From the NCBI GenBank assembly GCA_030141605.1, contig JAQGDQ010000659.1, positions 1-64,000 on the forward strand: a DNA stretch of 64,000 nt, read 5' to 3'. Positions 32,806-44,441 of the stretch are shown here, piece after piece; the first letter of the stretch is position 1; each line of letters starts with the position of its first letter. Source of the DNA: Tubiluchus corallicola (Eukaryota > Priapulida > Priapulimorpha > Priapulimorphida > Tubiluchidae). The position numbers and the translations under genes were made by a program. The notes beneath the pieces are model-generated. The model saw nothing but the letters and a program-made list of their open reading frames with translations. It had not been told where the DNA came from and ran no database searches.

Positions 32806-35800
32806 ATTACAAGCCTACCTAGCTCATTTTTGTTGTTCAGAATTAGCTTTTTTACCCGTGATTTCTGTGCACAATTTTTAAACTAATTATTAGTGGTTGT
32901 ACTGCAAAAAAATCGAGTAATATGCACGATCTTTGTAAGACTGGTTCTCACTGGTGGTTCGAACACTGAAAATTTTTCAATCTCATTACGAATTCAATTC
33001 GAATCCTACTTCACTGGTTTGATTCGAATTCAAAAGTCACTAATTCGATTCGACATCGTTTTCTAGTAGAAAATGCTCACCCCTACTCATGGAACACATT
33101 AGGGACTGCAAGAATCACACACTTGGGTCACCCTGGGGGTGAACATTATCAAATCCATTCAACAGTTCCAACCCCTCCATTTAGTGCAGTCATCCTGTAC
33201 AGAATTAAAGATGGTGTTGACAGGCTTTCTGCAGAATCAGAAATTACAAAAAACTGAAACAAAAGAAAATCAATTTGGAGAAAGGATAGCAGCTGTTAAA
33301 TTGACTTTGCTCATTGTATATTTAGTTTTTGTGAATATTTTTGATTCTTCTTCCGTATTCCTCTTTTAATTGGTCCCTGGGTGCATTTTTCATTTTTACT
33401 CAAGATAGTTACACAAAGTTTGTATTTTAATCTTTACTTTTTCGATTTACTTATTTGATTTTAAGGTCAAGTGTCTTTTTAGTGTAACCCACCACAAACA
33501 ATTCCATTTTATGTACCTCTAGCAGCAATACACCACAAGCACTTATTCATTTCCTTTGTATTTAAGTTTTTCTGACAAACCGATTGTACTGTTCGTTGTT
33601 TTTATTCTTTCTCTAACTTATTATATTTTAAATAGACAATGTTTAGCTAATTTGTTTCTCACTGGCACATACTGTTTAAAATTTTATCTGTAATTTTTCT
33701 GGTGGTGACGCCTGTTAGAGGAATGCTCCAGAAATAAATACAGATAATGTGAGAGTATAAAGGGCATTCAACGTTTTTATGTTAAACATAGCAAGTCTCA
33801 GGAGAGCTCTCACAATTTCATTATTTTTATAATCACAAAATGTTAACTACATTTACTAAATTAAGTTAATCTGTTATATTAGAATCTTTGCAAACATGTT
33901 AATTTATATAAAGTTGTTATATTTATAAAATGTACTAGAATTTATTTATTTATATTTCTATATTTTTTAGCAGAATAAACTACTAATGTACACTCTTATG
34001 CTTAGACTTGATGTTTGGATTGAAATGTTTTAGCTTTCTAGGTCATCGAATGGGTGAGATGGGGCATATGTGCTACAGGGACTGATGGTTTTACTACTTT
34101 TGATTTAGAAAAAAAACTTAGAGCAACTTGCTGACAGAATCTAACAGCTTTGCTCTAAATTCTTGTTACTTTATTGTGTCACGAACTTCGTGAATTAACA
34201 GACTGCAAAAAGTTAATTAACATGCAACAATCGCTGTAATAAATTTTGCACCATATGTAAGGTATTGAGTGGCAATTTCTCCAAGAGCACCGTATGAACG
34301 TGATTGTCAATAAAATATGTCAACACTCACAAACTTGTACATAAGACGTTACGCGGTTAGACCTCGTGCCAATATACTTACACCACCAACTAGGACTTTA
34401 GGCTCTATAGCTTTTTCATAAGTTGTATCAACTGATGGAATAACATGCTGCTAATCTGTGTGAAGATTTAGCTATCTTAACAAAGGTCATGAAAACCCAT
34501 TTATTCACGAAAACGTGTACTTTTAGATTTTCTGTTATTGTGATTTTAAATATTTCTAATTTTTCCAGTGAAGTTGTTGATTTAATCATTGATAAAAGTT
34601 TTCTCGTTTGAAAGTGTAGTTTGTTCAACATACTTGTAAATTTTCTTTTTCTCTGTAAAGTTACAAATGAGAAATCTGTTTGAAAACACCATAAACATTT
34701 AATAATTTTTAATGTTTAATAATAATGATAGACCTTTAGTATCAGTTAATAATAATAAATGTTGCAAAATAACACGTTCTGGACACAAACTCGCATCCTA
34801 TGGATAAAACCTTTCAAATGTGTTTGAACTGGACTTAAGTAAACTCCAAATAAAGGCAAACATTTTTAGGTCAAGAGAGTGAAAACCTAAAGGTTTTTTT
34901 GTACAATCAGCATAATATTTGGGTATAATAACACTTGCAAACCATAACTGTCCAAATGTCCATAACCGGTGATGTCCATTGTGTACTCGTGGGCGTCAGA
35001 GTTTTAAGCAACTATTAGTGTAGTTTGAAATACTAAAGAGTAATTAATGTAGTCACAGCATTTCAAATGTTTGATTCTATCCGCAGTGCTGTTGTTTGAA
35101 GTTTAATTTAATCATTGATTTAAATTTGGTTGAAATATGCAAGTTCAACTAAACCTGCAACATTTTTTATACGGGATAGCAAACATTAATCAAGGAGTTT
35201 GTGTAGTTAAACATCTAGAAACCATTCGGAAACGGGAATTTTGTTATTGCTCACAATAGCTGACTTGCTGTCTCTTCTGCTTTTCTATCACAAAATTAAC
35301 GTGCACAATAAGCATGGTCGCATCCGTGGACTACAGACCAAGGATATATCATGCACAACTCAAACATATGTCAAGTTTAAAGATTTCTGCTCTTGAGCAT
35401 TGTAATTGCATTAAAGCCCAAGGGTTGCGATATGGTCATCACTTACAAATAAATTTTTCAAAAAGTTAATTTATTTTATGTGGAAAATTATAAATAAATA
35501 CATTTACCATGTCTTCGGAAAGATACGAAACATTGGAAGAGGATCTGACAACTCTTTTGGAAGATTTGAAAATAAAGTTGATGAAGGGAGAACGAAGTTC
35601 AAATACTGGTACCTACTTTTTGTGTTTTGTAATACCCTGCAGCCATATTGTAGGTCCTAAAGCCCAGAACACAATTTAGCTAAGTTATTGACAAATTTAA
35701 TGAAGAGCAAGACAGCGAAAAAGACTTGGTTATTGTTGTTGTTGAAGTGAAAAAAAGAGGAATTCTAAGGGTATCCTAAAGAGTTTCCATTGCAGTTAGT

Positions 35801-36430
35801 ATTTGAATCCCTGTTTGAAAGACTTGTATGCCCTATAACTGAGAAAGAAATTAATGTCAAAATTCTTATTTAGGAATACTAATTTTTGTAAGTGTTCTGT
35901 TTCTTTCTCTTGGACGGCTCATAGAAAAAACAAGAAAACACGTTGTCAAATTAAACTAGTTAATTATGTGAGAATTCCACAACACAAAAGTATGAAGGAA
36001 CGCGAAATATGTATAGAAAAGTGATAATCTGGAAACATGTAAACGAAAGTGTGCGTATCTGAGAATACGAGAATAAACTTGAGCGGACAGCTCCGCCTTG
36101 TATATCAATGCAAATGGACTAAATCAGAACAATGTAGAAACTACTACGCGCACCGCGTATAGAAAGTTCTCGAAACTTCTACAAGGTAAGAAGATTGTTG
36201 TCCTATGCTATAGAATCTCCACAACAGTAAGTGAATCAATTAAAAACAAAATAAAAATCTCTCAAACCTAATTATTACCACTAAAAATTACAAAAATTCA
36301 TGCAAGGTTGGTTGGTTCATTTCTTCACGAAGAAGTTGGTTTATGAAATTCTCATAATGATAAAACTTTGAAAATCTGTTGCTTCATACTCCACGTATTC
36401 ATGCAAAATACCTGGTCACCTATTGCTCAC
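32806..36430. other. 3.6-kb AT-rich intergenic stretch, no gene seen
   Basis: No ORF with recognisable content, no RNA gene and no clear repeat termini. Short ORFs (33,139-33,369 +; 34,428-34,631 -; 35,478-35,660 +) look like chance. Confidence 0.5.
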
Positions 36431-37408
36431 CTAGAGATTGAGTCTAAACATTCGTCCGGTTTTCCTTTAACAGCTGACTGCGAAACATAACAAGTTTATA
36501 GATTAAGTTGATTTTAAATTAAATAAACTTTTACATATTGAAAAACTTAATTGCCGGAACAATGTCATCGTAATCATAAGCCACGTTGACATTTAAAGCA
36601 CTTAGCACATGGTAGCAAAATAATAGAGAAACCATTCAGTTTACATCATGGTCTAACTAAAGCAATAAAAAAGATTTGTTACCTCGAAAAAATGGACTTT
36701 CAGCAATGCTGCAAAGGGTCTAATTGTGACGTCAAAAAATTGTTGCCATTTGACCAAAATGATATATATATATATCAAGTGGCGCAAAAAAGTGTCGAAG
36801 TTTTGATTACGATACTATAAGAAGAAAATAACGGACATGCTTGAAAATTACAACACTGATGTTACATACATCTATGTATAAAGGCCAAAAAATTCTAGAT
36901 CATTCTCTTAGACTTGACCAGAAAAACAGAAGCTTTATACTACAAGTCAAAAAATAAATGCCAGAAAAAATTTTTGTGACTTTTATTAAAATTTACATCA
37001 AGTGCTCAATATATATATTGAGAGGTATACGAATATGTATATATATATATATATATATATTGGTAGACTAAATACCCATTCATTTTGGTCAAATGGCGAC
37101 AATTTTTTGACGTCACAATTAGCCCTTTGCAGCATTGCTCAATGTCCATTTTTTCGTGGCAACAAATTTTTTTATTGCTTTAGTTAGACCATGATGTAAA
37201 CTGAATGGTTTCTCTATTATTTTGCTACCATGTGCTAAGTGCTTTAAATGTCAACGCGGCTTATGATTACGATGACATTTTTCCGGCAATTAAGTTTTTC
37301 AATATGTAAAAGTTTATTTAATTTAAAATCAACTTAATCTATAAACTTGTTATGTTTCGCAGTCAGCTGTTAAAGGAGAAAACTGGACGATTGTTTAGAC
37401 TCAATCTC
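36431..37408. mobile_element. inverted-repeat element, ~330-bp arms with AT-rich spacer
   Basis: Arms 36,431-36,761 and 37,081-37,408 are inverted copies, for example CCTTTAACAGCTGACTGCG against CGCAGTCAGCTGTTAAAGG and TTTGACCAAAATG against CATTTTGGTCAAA. The ~320-bp spacer has (AT)n tracts and TATATATCAAGTGGCGCAA, similar to ATATATCAAGTGGTGCAA at ~37,520. No protein is encoded. A foldback element or a palindromic MITE are both possible. Confidence 0.8.
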
Positions 37409-38340
37409 ATTTTAATTTACTGTCCAAAATATATGTTTTCTTGCCTATAAAAGTTAGCAATTGTTTCTTATATTTGAATAATTAGCTTAGAAAGTTAATT
37501 AACGGCATATATATATATATATCAAGTGGTGCAATTATATGACATTATAATGATATAAGATATTAATACATGATATTGTATATATCAATAAAAGTTAGCA
37601 ATTATATATATATTTAAATTCGGAAAAAATGCCTGACAATGGTTAAACAACCGCCACTCGACAAGTGCATATTTTATAGGTCAAACAAAGGTGAATAAAA
37701 TTAGTGAGTGACGTAACTATTTTGGTTTTACCAACTTCCTTTGTATGTCACGATCTGCGCCTCGGGTTTGTATAGCGTGGTTTGTCTGTCTGTTTGTTTG
37801 TCTGTATGTTTGTCTGCGACTCGTGCTCTGCAACGTTATTGACACATCTATTGCAAATACGTCTCCAAGTGCAAATCAAGGACAAATACTGATGTAGAAA
37901 ATTGATTAGTCGTTACTAGCATCTTTCTCTTCGGCTTATTGACATGCGCGTTATCGCTGTCTAATAAATTTGCATATTCATCATAATTAATCAGGCTTGC
38001 AGACGCTTCTTGTTTCCAAACATTTGTGTGGGTTGTGTTGTTTAAAGATCTCCCTTGGGATGATCATGCAGACATTACAAACACGAACAGAATTCCATCA
38101 ATAATTACAGTGATATAACACTGAAAGTAGTTAAAGGCCTTTATAACGCCAACAGACATGGATGTTTTTAACTCATTATTATGGTAACATCATTCACGCA
38201 ACGAAAAATGGCGGTTCTTCCAAATTTTATAATGCTAACAACAAAGTGATAAAAAATCTATAGAAACAACTTTTACAATAAGTTTATAACAAAATAAATT
38301 GAATATTTTGTAGGATTTTAAGTTGTAAAAGCTTATATTG
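37409..38340. other. intergenic, no gene seen
   Basis: AT-rich, with (AT)n tracts and a short (GTCT/GTTT)n stretch at ~37,780-37,820. Confidence 0.4.
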
Positions 38341-38344
38341 TAGT

Positions 38345-39270
38345 GAGGTATTCGTTTGACTTTAAGCCACTGGGTAAACTTGATGAGTGACCTTGACGAT
38401 TACTTACTTAATCACTGCTTGATCCATAAGAATGCTAGGATCCTTATTGCTGAAGCCTGCTTTAATCACTTGATGTACGCTGATGACATATGTCTTTTAG
38501 CAACAACCTCGACGGCTTTGCAGAGACTGCTAGATATTTTTAATAAATTTGATAAAGAATATGATATCCTTGTAAATGTGAATAAGACTAAACTTGTCAC
38601 GTTTCGCTGACTAAACTTGTCACGTTTCGCTCTACCCACATGCAGCAGTTTACTTTTGGGTCTGTTATTTTGCAGTGTAAAAGTTTTGTACCTAGTAAAA
38701 AGGAAAAATATCTGGGTCATATTTTATCAGATGACAATAGAGATGATTTAGATATATTACGACAATGTTCAATTTACTATGGTAGAGCAAATAAATTACA
38801 CATGAAAATTTACTCTCTGTTCAGTTAACATGAAGAGACAGTTGTTTAATGCTTACTGCACTACTTTTTATTGTATGTCCACTTGGAGACATTTTTTTCT
38901 TACAGTCTTAGCAACCTCAAGGTTGCATTTAATGTACCAACACGGAAGCTGTTTCACTTTTCATATGATACGAGCGCCAGATATATTTCTACTAGACTTA
39001 ATCTTATTTATTTTGATGTTATTCACAGAAAATGTGTATACAGTTTACACGTCAGGCTGAATAAGAGTGAAAATTTTATGTGCAAGAGCATTTTAAACAG
39101 TGATGTAAACTTTACTTCTGTAATTAGACGTCATTGGCGTAGTTTGTTATATCGTTAATTGTTATTTGTGTTATTGTTGTGTGTCATGATTTATTGTATT
39201 ATCTGTATTAATTTGTGATGTGTATATAAACTTTGTAAAGTTTGAAGTTAAATATTAAATCGAAATCAAA
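38345..39270 (+). mobile_element. decayed LINE fragment with the reverse-transcriptase YADD motif
   Basis: Encodes LMYADDICLLATTSTALQ, the catalytic box of non-LTR reverse transcriptase, then LVNVNKTKLVTF, KKEKYLGHILSDD and the C-terminal region (SLHVRLNKSENF, RHWRSLLYR). It is 5'-truncated and broken by at least three frameshifts. One comes from a 23-bp tandem duplication (CTAAACTTGTCACGTTTCGC repeated near 38,590 and 38,610). The 3' end fades in an A-rich tail near 39,245-39,270. Confidence 0.8.
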
Positions 39271-39810
39271 TAAGATGCCTCTGCCAAACTTGGCCATATT
39301 AGCACTTTTATCATTCATGTTTGCATAGGTGAAACTTGCTTAACCTGACTTTGTCCATCGGGATTTTTAAGCTATAATGTTTTGTGCACATTTTTGACAT
39401 TGGGCACAACTGGCGTTCATTTTTGCTTTAACTGACGACCAATTTAATTTTGTCAGTTTGTCATTTTCTCGTTGTGGAACTAACCACCGTCTAACTCCCA
39501 AGTTCACAGCGCTCGGTACCTTACTTGCGGCAAATCACAGCAGACTGCAAGCAGTAAACAGGTTTCATTTTAAAACGACTGACACATTATTATTAATTTT
39601 CAACACGTTGCTGCCAATATAATAAGTGCACTGGGCAATGACGGACGCTCTAATGCTGCAAGTTTTGAATGGAAGCTGGGTATATTGTCACTGAGGCGAA
39701 ATGCCATTTACTTTAAATCCGCTCTACATTCCTCTAATTTCTTTAGAGTTTATGTGTAGTGGCTATTATATGTTATAAATATATTATATGAAAAATCTTT
39801 TTTCTTTTAG
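39271..39810 (+). other. upstream or intron sequence of VTI1B, no exon recognised
   Basis: About 540 bases. The N-terminal exon(s) of VTI1B should lie upstream, but none was recognised here or in the preceding repeats. Confidence 0.4.
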
Positions 39811-42800
39811 AAGAAAGGAAGGGACTTATTCGTGATTTGGAACAAGATGTCGAGGATGGAGTTGCTACGGCGAGTAGAAAATGTTTCTTGTTTCAATATT
39901 TCTTGTTTCACTGTTTCTTGTTTCACTGTCTTTTGTTTCACTGTTTCTTGTTTCAGTGTCTTTTGTTTCACTGTTTCTTGTTTTAGTGTCTTTTGTTTCA
40001 CTGTTTCTTGTTTCAGTGTCTTTTGTTTCACTGTTTCTTGTTTCACTGTCTTTTGTTTCACTGTTTCTTGTTTCAGTGTCTTTTGTTTCACTGTTTCTTG
40101 TTTCAGTGTCTTTTGTTTCAGTGTTTCTTGTTTCAGTGTTTCTTGTTTCAGTGTTTCTTGTTTCAGTGTCTTTTGTTTCACTGTTTCTTGTTTCAGTGTT
40201 TCTTGTTTCAGTGTCTTTTGTTTCACTGTTTCTTGTTTCAGTGTTTCTTGTTTCAGTGTCTTTTGTTTCAATGTTTCTTGTTTCACTGTTTCTTGTTTCA
40301 GTGTCTTTTGTTTCAATGTTTCTTGTTTCACTGTTTCTTGTTTCAGTGTCTTTTGTTTCAATGTTTCTTGTTTCACTGTTTCTTGTTTCAGTGTCTTTTG
40401 TTTCACTGTTTCTTGTTTCACTGTCTTTTGTTTCACTGTTTCTTGTTTCAGTGTCTTTTGTTTCACTGTTTCTTGTTTCAGTGTCTTTTGTTTCACTGTT
40501 TCTTGTTTCAGTGTTTCTTGTTTCAGTGTCTTTTGTTTCACTGTTTCTTGTTTCAGTGTTTCTTGTTTCAGTGTCTTTTGTTTCAATGTTTCTTGTTTCA
40601 CTGTTTCTTGTTTCAGTGTCTTTTGTTTCAATGTTTCTTGTTTCACTGTTTCTTGTTTCAGTGTCTTTTGTTTCAATGTTTCTTGTTTCACTGTTTCTTG
40701 TTTCAGTGTCTTTTGTTTCACTGTTTCTTGTTTCAGTGTTTCTTGTTTCAGTGTCTTTTGTTTCACTGTTTCTTGTTTCAGTGTCTTTTGTTTCACTGTT
40801 TCTTGTTTCACTGTTTCTTGTTTCATTGCTTCTTGTTTCAATGTTTCTTGTTTCAGTGTTTCTTGTTTCAGTGTCTCTTGTTTCACTGTTTCTTGTTTCA
40901 CTGTTTCTTGTTTCAGTGTCTCTTGTTTCAATGTTTCTTGTTTCAGTGTTTCTTGTTTCAGTGTCTTTTGTTTCACTGTTTCTTGTTTCAGTGTCTTTTG
41001 TTTCACTGTTTCTTGTTTCAGTGTCTTTTGTTTCACTGTTTCTTGTTTCAGTGTCTTTTGTTTCACTGTTTCTTGTTTCACTGTTTCTTGTTTCATTGCT
41101 TCTTGTTTCAATGTTTCTTGTTTCACTGTTTCTTGTTTCAGTGTCTCTTGTTTCACTGTTTCTTGTTTCAGTGTTTCTTGTTTCAGTGTCTTTTGTTTCA
41201 CTGTTTCTTGTTTCAGTGTTTCTTGTTTCAATGTTTCTTGTTTCAGTGTTTCTAAGCCTCGTCAAAATGGCACCAAACAACCTGGGATGTTCTTGAAGGA
41301 AATAATATAAATTATAATAATATAGATGTGGATGCGCCCAAACAAATATTACCAGAAACGGCAGTACGGCTTTGATTTGGTGCAATAAACCTGAAATAAA
41401 TTTATTTTATAAAATACAAAAATCAAAAAACAAGAAGAAAATAGTAACTGGAGAAATTTAGCGGAAAAAAAACAAAAATCAAGCAGTAGTGATTAACAAA
41501 TATGCAAATGAGTTGAAAAAAGCGATTATAGGTAGATTTAGTATTTTGCATTTAAAATCAAATGCTGGTTTGCAAAATATTAGCAATAGATCACATAAAA
41601 CATTAATAACGTCACTACGTGATAATTAGTACTAAAAGTAGTTATGGCTACTTACGATTTTAGTGGCCTTGTTTAAACATCACATTTGTCACTAAGAAGT
41701 AAACGAAAATATGATTCGAAAATCAGAACTGTATGTACATGCTACATGACAGAGTATGTACGAAAATGAGAATGACAGGACTACAGAGCATAGAGAAGAG
41801 AGTACAGAGTCGTGATTCATTTCAAGTGTTAATGTATATACAGTCGCATTCATAATAGGGAAGGAGTTAGAATTCCTTATACAATTTAAATATCCCAACC
41901 CTAAACTTAATCCTAACCCTAATGCTAACTCACTGCTAACCGTATCTCTAACCCTTACCCCAACCTAACCCTAATCCCAACCCTGATCTTAATCCTAATC
42001 CTAATCCACTTAATGAACTCTTTAGTCTAATAGTCTTTAGTCTTTAGACTTCCCGTAATTCCTCGCTGGCTTTGCACTGTTAATAAGGTAATAAAATCAC
42101 AGAATGACAATATTGTACTGCACAAATTGCATTATTATTCGCTAGGTGTAGCATAAGTCAGTTGCATTCAAAGTTTTGAGTTTCTAAATAAGATCTTTAA
42201 ATTTAGTATTTTGACTTAATACATGTTGTATATATACACAGTGTTAAAAGAGGTTCAAATATTTGTAGACCCACAATTTTTCAAACTGTTCATTTTTCTA
42301 AATTTGGTTGCCAATTGTTGTTGTTGGTGGTGGTGTTGTTTGCTGTTGTTTGGTATTGATGTTGTTGTAGGTGTTGGTGTCATTTGGCATTGTTGTTGTT
42401 GTTGTTGATGTTATTTGGTGTTGTTGTTGGTGGTGGTGTTGTTTGCTGTTGTTTGGTATTGATGTTGTTGTAGGTGTTGGTGTCATTTGGCATTGTTGTT
42501 GTTGTTGTTGATGTTATTTGGTGTTGTTGTTGTTGGTGTTGTTGTTTTGTATTGATGTTGTTGTTGTTTTTATCAATTTTCTATTTTGTAGATTCAAGAA
42601 ATGAACTTGGAATGCAGAAGGGCACCACCGACTTACAGAACTCGAATGACAAACAAAGTTAACAGTTACCGCAAGGATCTGGACAGATTAGTCAGAGACG
42701 TGGTAAAAATTTACAAACATTAGCCATAAAAGTACTTATTTGTGTTATTAATTTCAAAATAGCTGTTTAGTAAAGCTGCAGTTATTAAATTTTTAAAAAC

Positions 42801-44380
42801 GCGCATAAATTAGTGAAGTGCGAAAAACATGGGATAGAGCTTAGACTTCGACCAGGCTCTCCTTTGTCCCCAGTTCAAATGAAGTCTGAGTCATTTTTTT
42901 CATGTTTTTTTCTTCTATTTTGTTCGGGTTTTTATATAATTTTGGGTTTAATACATTTTTTGTTCAATTAAAAATACTAAAAATACTGATTAAAATACCA
43001 AAAAAACTAAATTTGCCTTTGATTTCTTTTATTTAAAATTCTGCACTAAAGAAACAAGAGGGCATGGCACTTCCGTGGAGCACTACGAAGTAGTTGTGGC
43101 TCCATCTTTTGGCAACAATTACAAGCTCAGTAGCATATTTTCTAGGCATTTAATACACTTGTAATGCAGCTGACGTTGTTGTAAACTTCTTGGTCTGCAT
43201 TTTTTGTTATAGAAAAGTTTAGCCTCTCATGGCGAAGGCGAAGCTAGGCCGTCACTGATTGGTTATAATCCCAATTCAGAAATTGAGGTAAGTGAATAAA
43301 AAATCAATAAATGTGCTGCTTGCAAAGCAAAGCCGTCCGTAAGTCGGCGTAGTTAGAACTACGTTATGATGCTTCAAAGTAGAAAGCGCCAAACATTTGG
43401 TCAAATGTTGATTTTTTATTTTTTATGAAAACAAATGCTAAATATATTTGGCTTTTATATTCTAGCATCAAATTATCAGGAAAATGTCTAAAAAATACTA
43501 AAAATTTAATTTTTTGACTCCTTGCCCACTTTTCCGTTTAGAAACTAGTACCGCAATTGTGAAAAACTTGTATTTTCTAACTCCGATTGTAGCTCGTGGA
43601 AGCTGTCATTTTGCTTCGTGTTTTTTTCTGTTGACAAGACCAGATCTTCACATCTACTGGAGTTAAAAATAACTACAATTTGCTCTTGTAAAGTCCATAG
43701 CAACCACACTTTCTTATGGTTGCTAAGTGTTTTGTGGAAACGAGACAAAAAACAATGGCTGACTTTAACATTGATTTTCTCAAGATTATGTTTTTCAGTG
43801 CTCAGCCTGCACCTCAACTTCAACGTGGATTATCTCAGCTTAGAAATAACATAGAGCAATGAACTTGGTATCAAAATGATCCTCATGAAATGAAGATTCA
43901 TGATATTTGAATAACTAGAAAAGCTTAATTGCCGACTTATGAACGATTTTGCTATGCAACCACACAAATCGTATTGCTAATCTACAGTTTATTAACTAAC
44001 AAAATATTCTGTTAATCTAACCGATTAATTTTTTCCATAATTTTCTTGTGTCGTCATGGAAACCCTGAATTTTTCTCTCATCCACAAGAACCCGAAGGTC
44101 TCGAAAATTTTGCTCACATGGCTTTGAATTTGGAGGGTCCTTCCGCATTCTCAAATGTACGTGTGAGAACTGGCTCAACCGAGAAGGTTAATTGAAGTTA
44201 AGCAGCGTGCAGACTGGTCAGTAAATGGATCGGTGATCACCAGGAGTAAAAAACATGCTATTCTTGAATTAAATGCATAGCAGAACATAGAATGGAGTTA
44301 CTTTTTTGAATTTCCACCAATACAACAATATAATAATAATTATAATAATAATAATAGTAATAATAGTAGTAGTAGTAGTG

Positions 44381-44441
<61 letters not shown>

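Noticed and set aside
39807-41385. Five ORFs of 420-506 codons on both strands
   Set aside because: They are the stop-free frames of a 15-bp minisatellite within the VTI1B intron. No start context, domain or non-repeat content.
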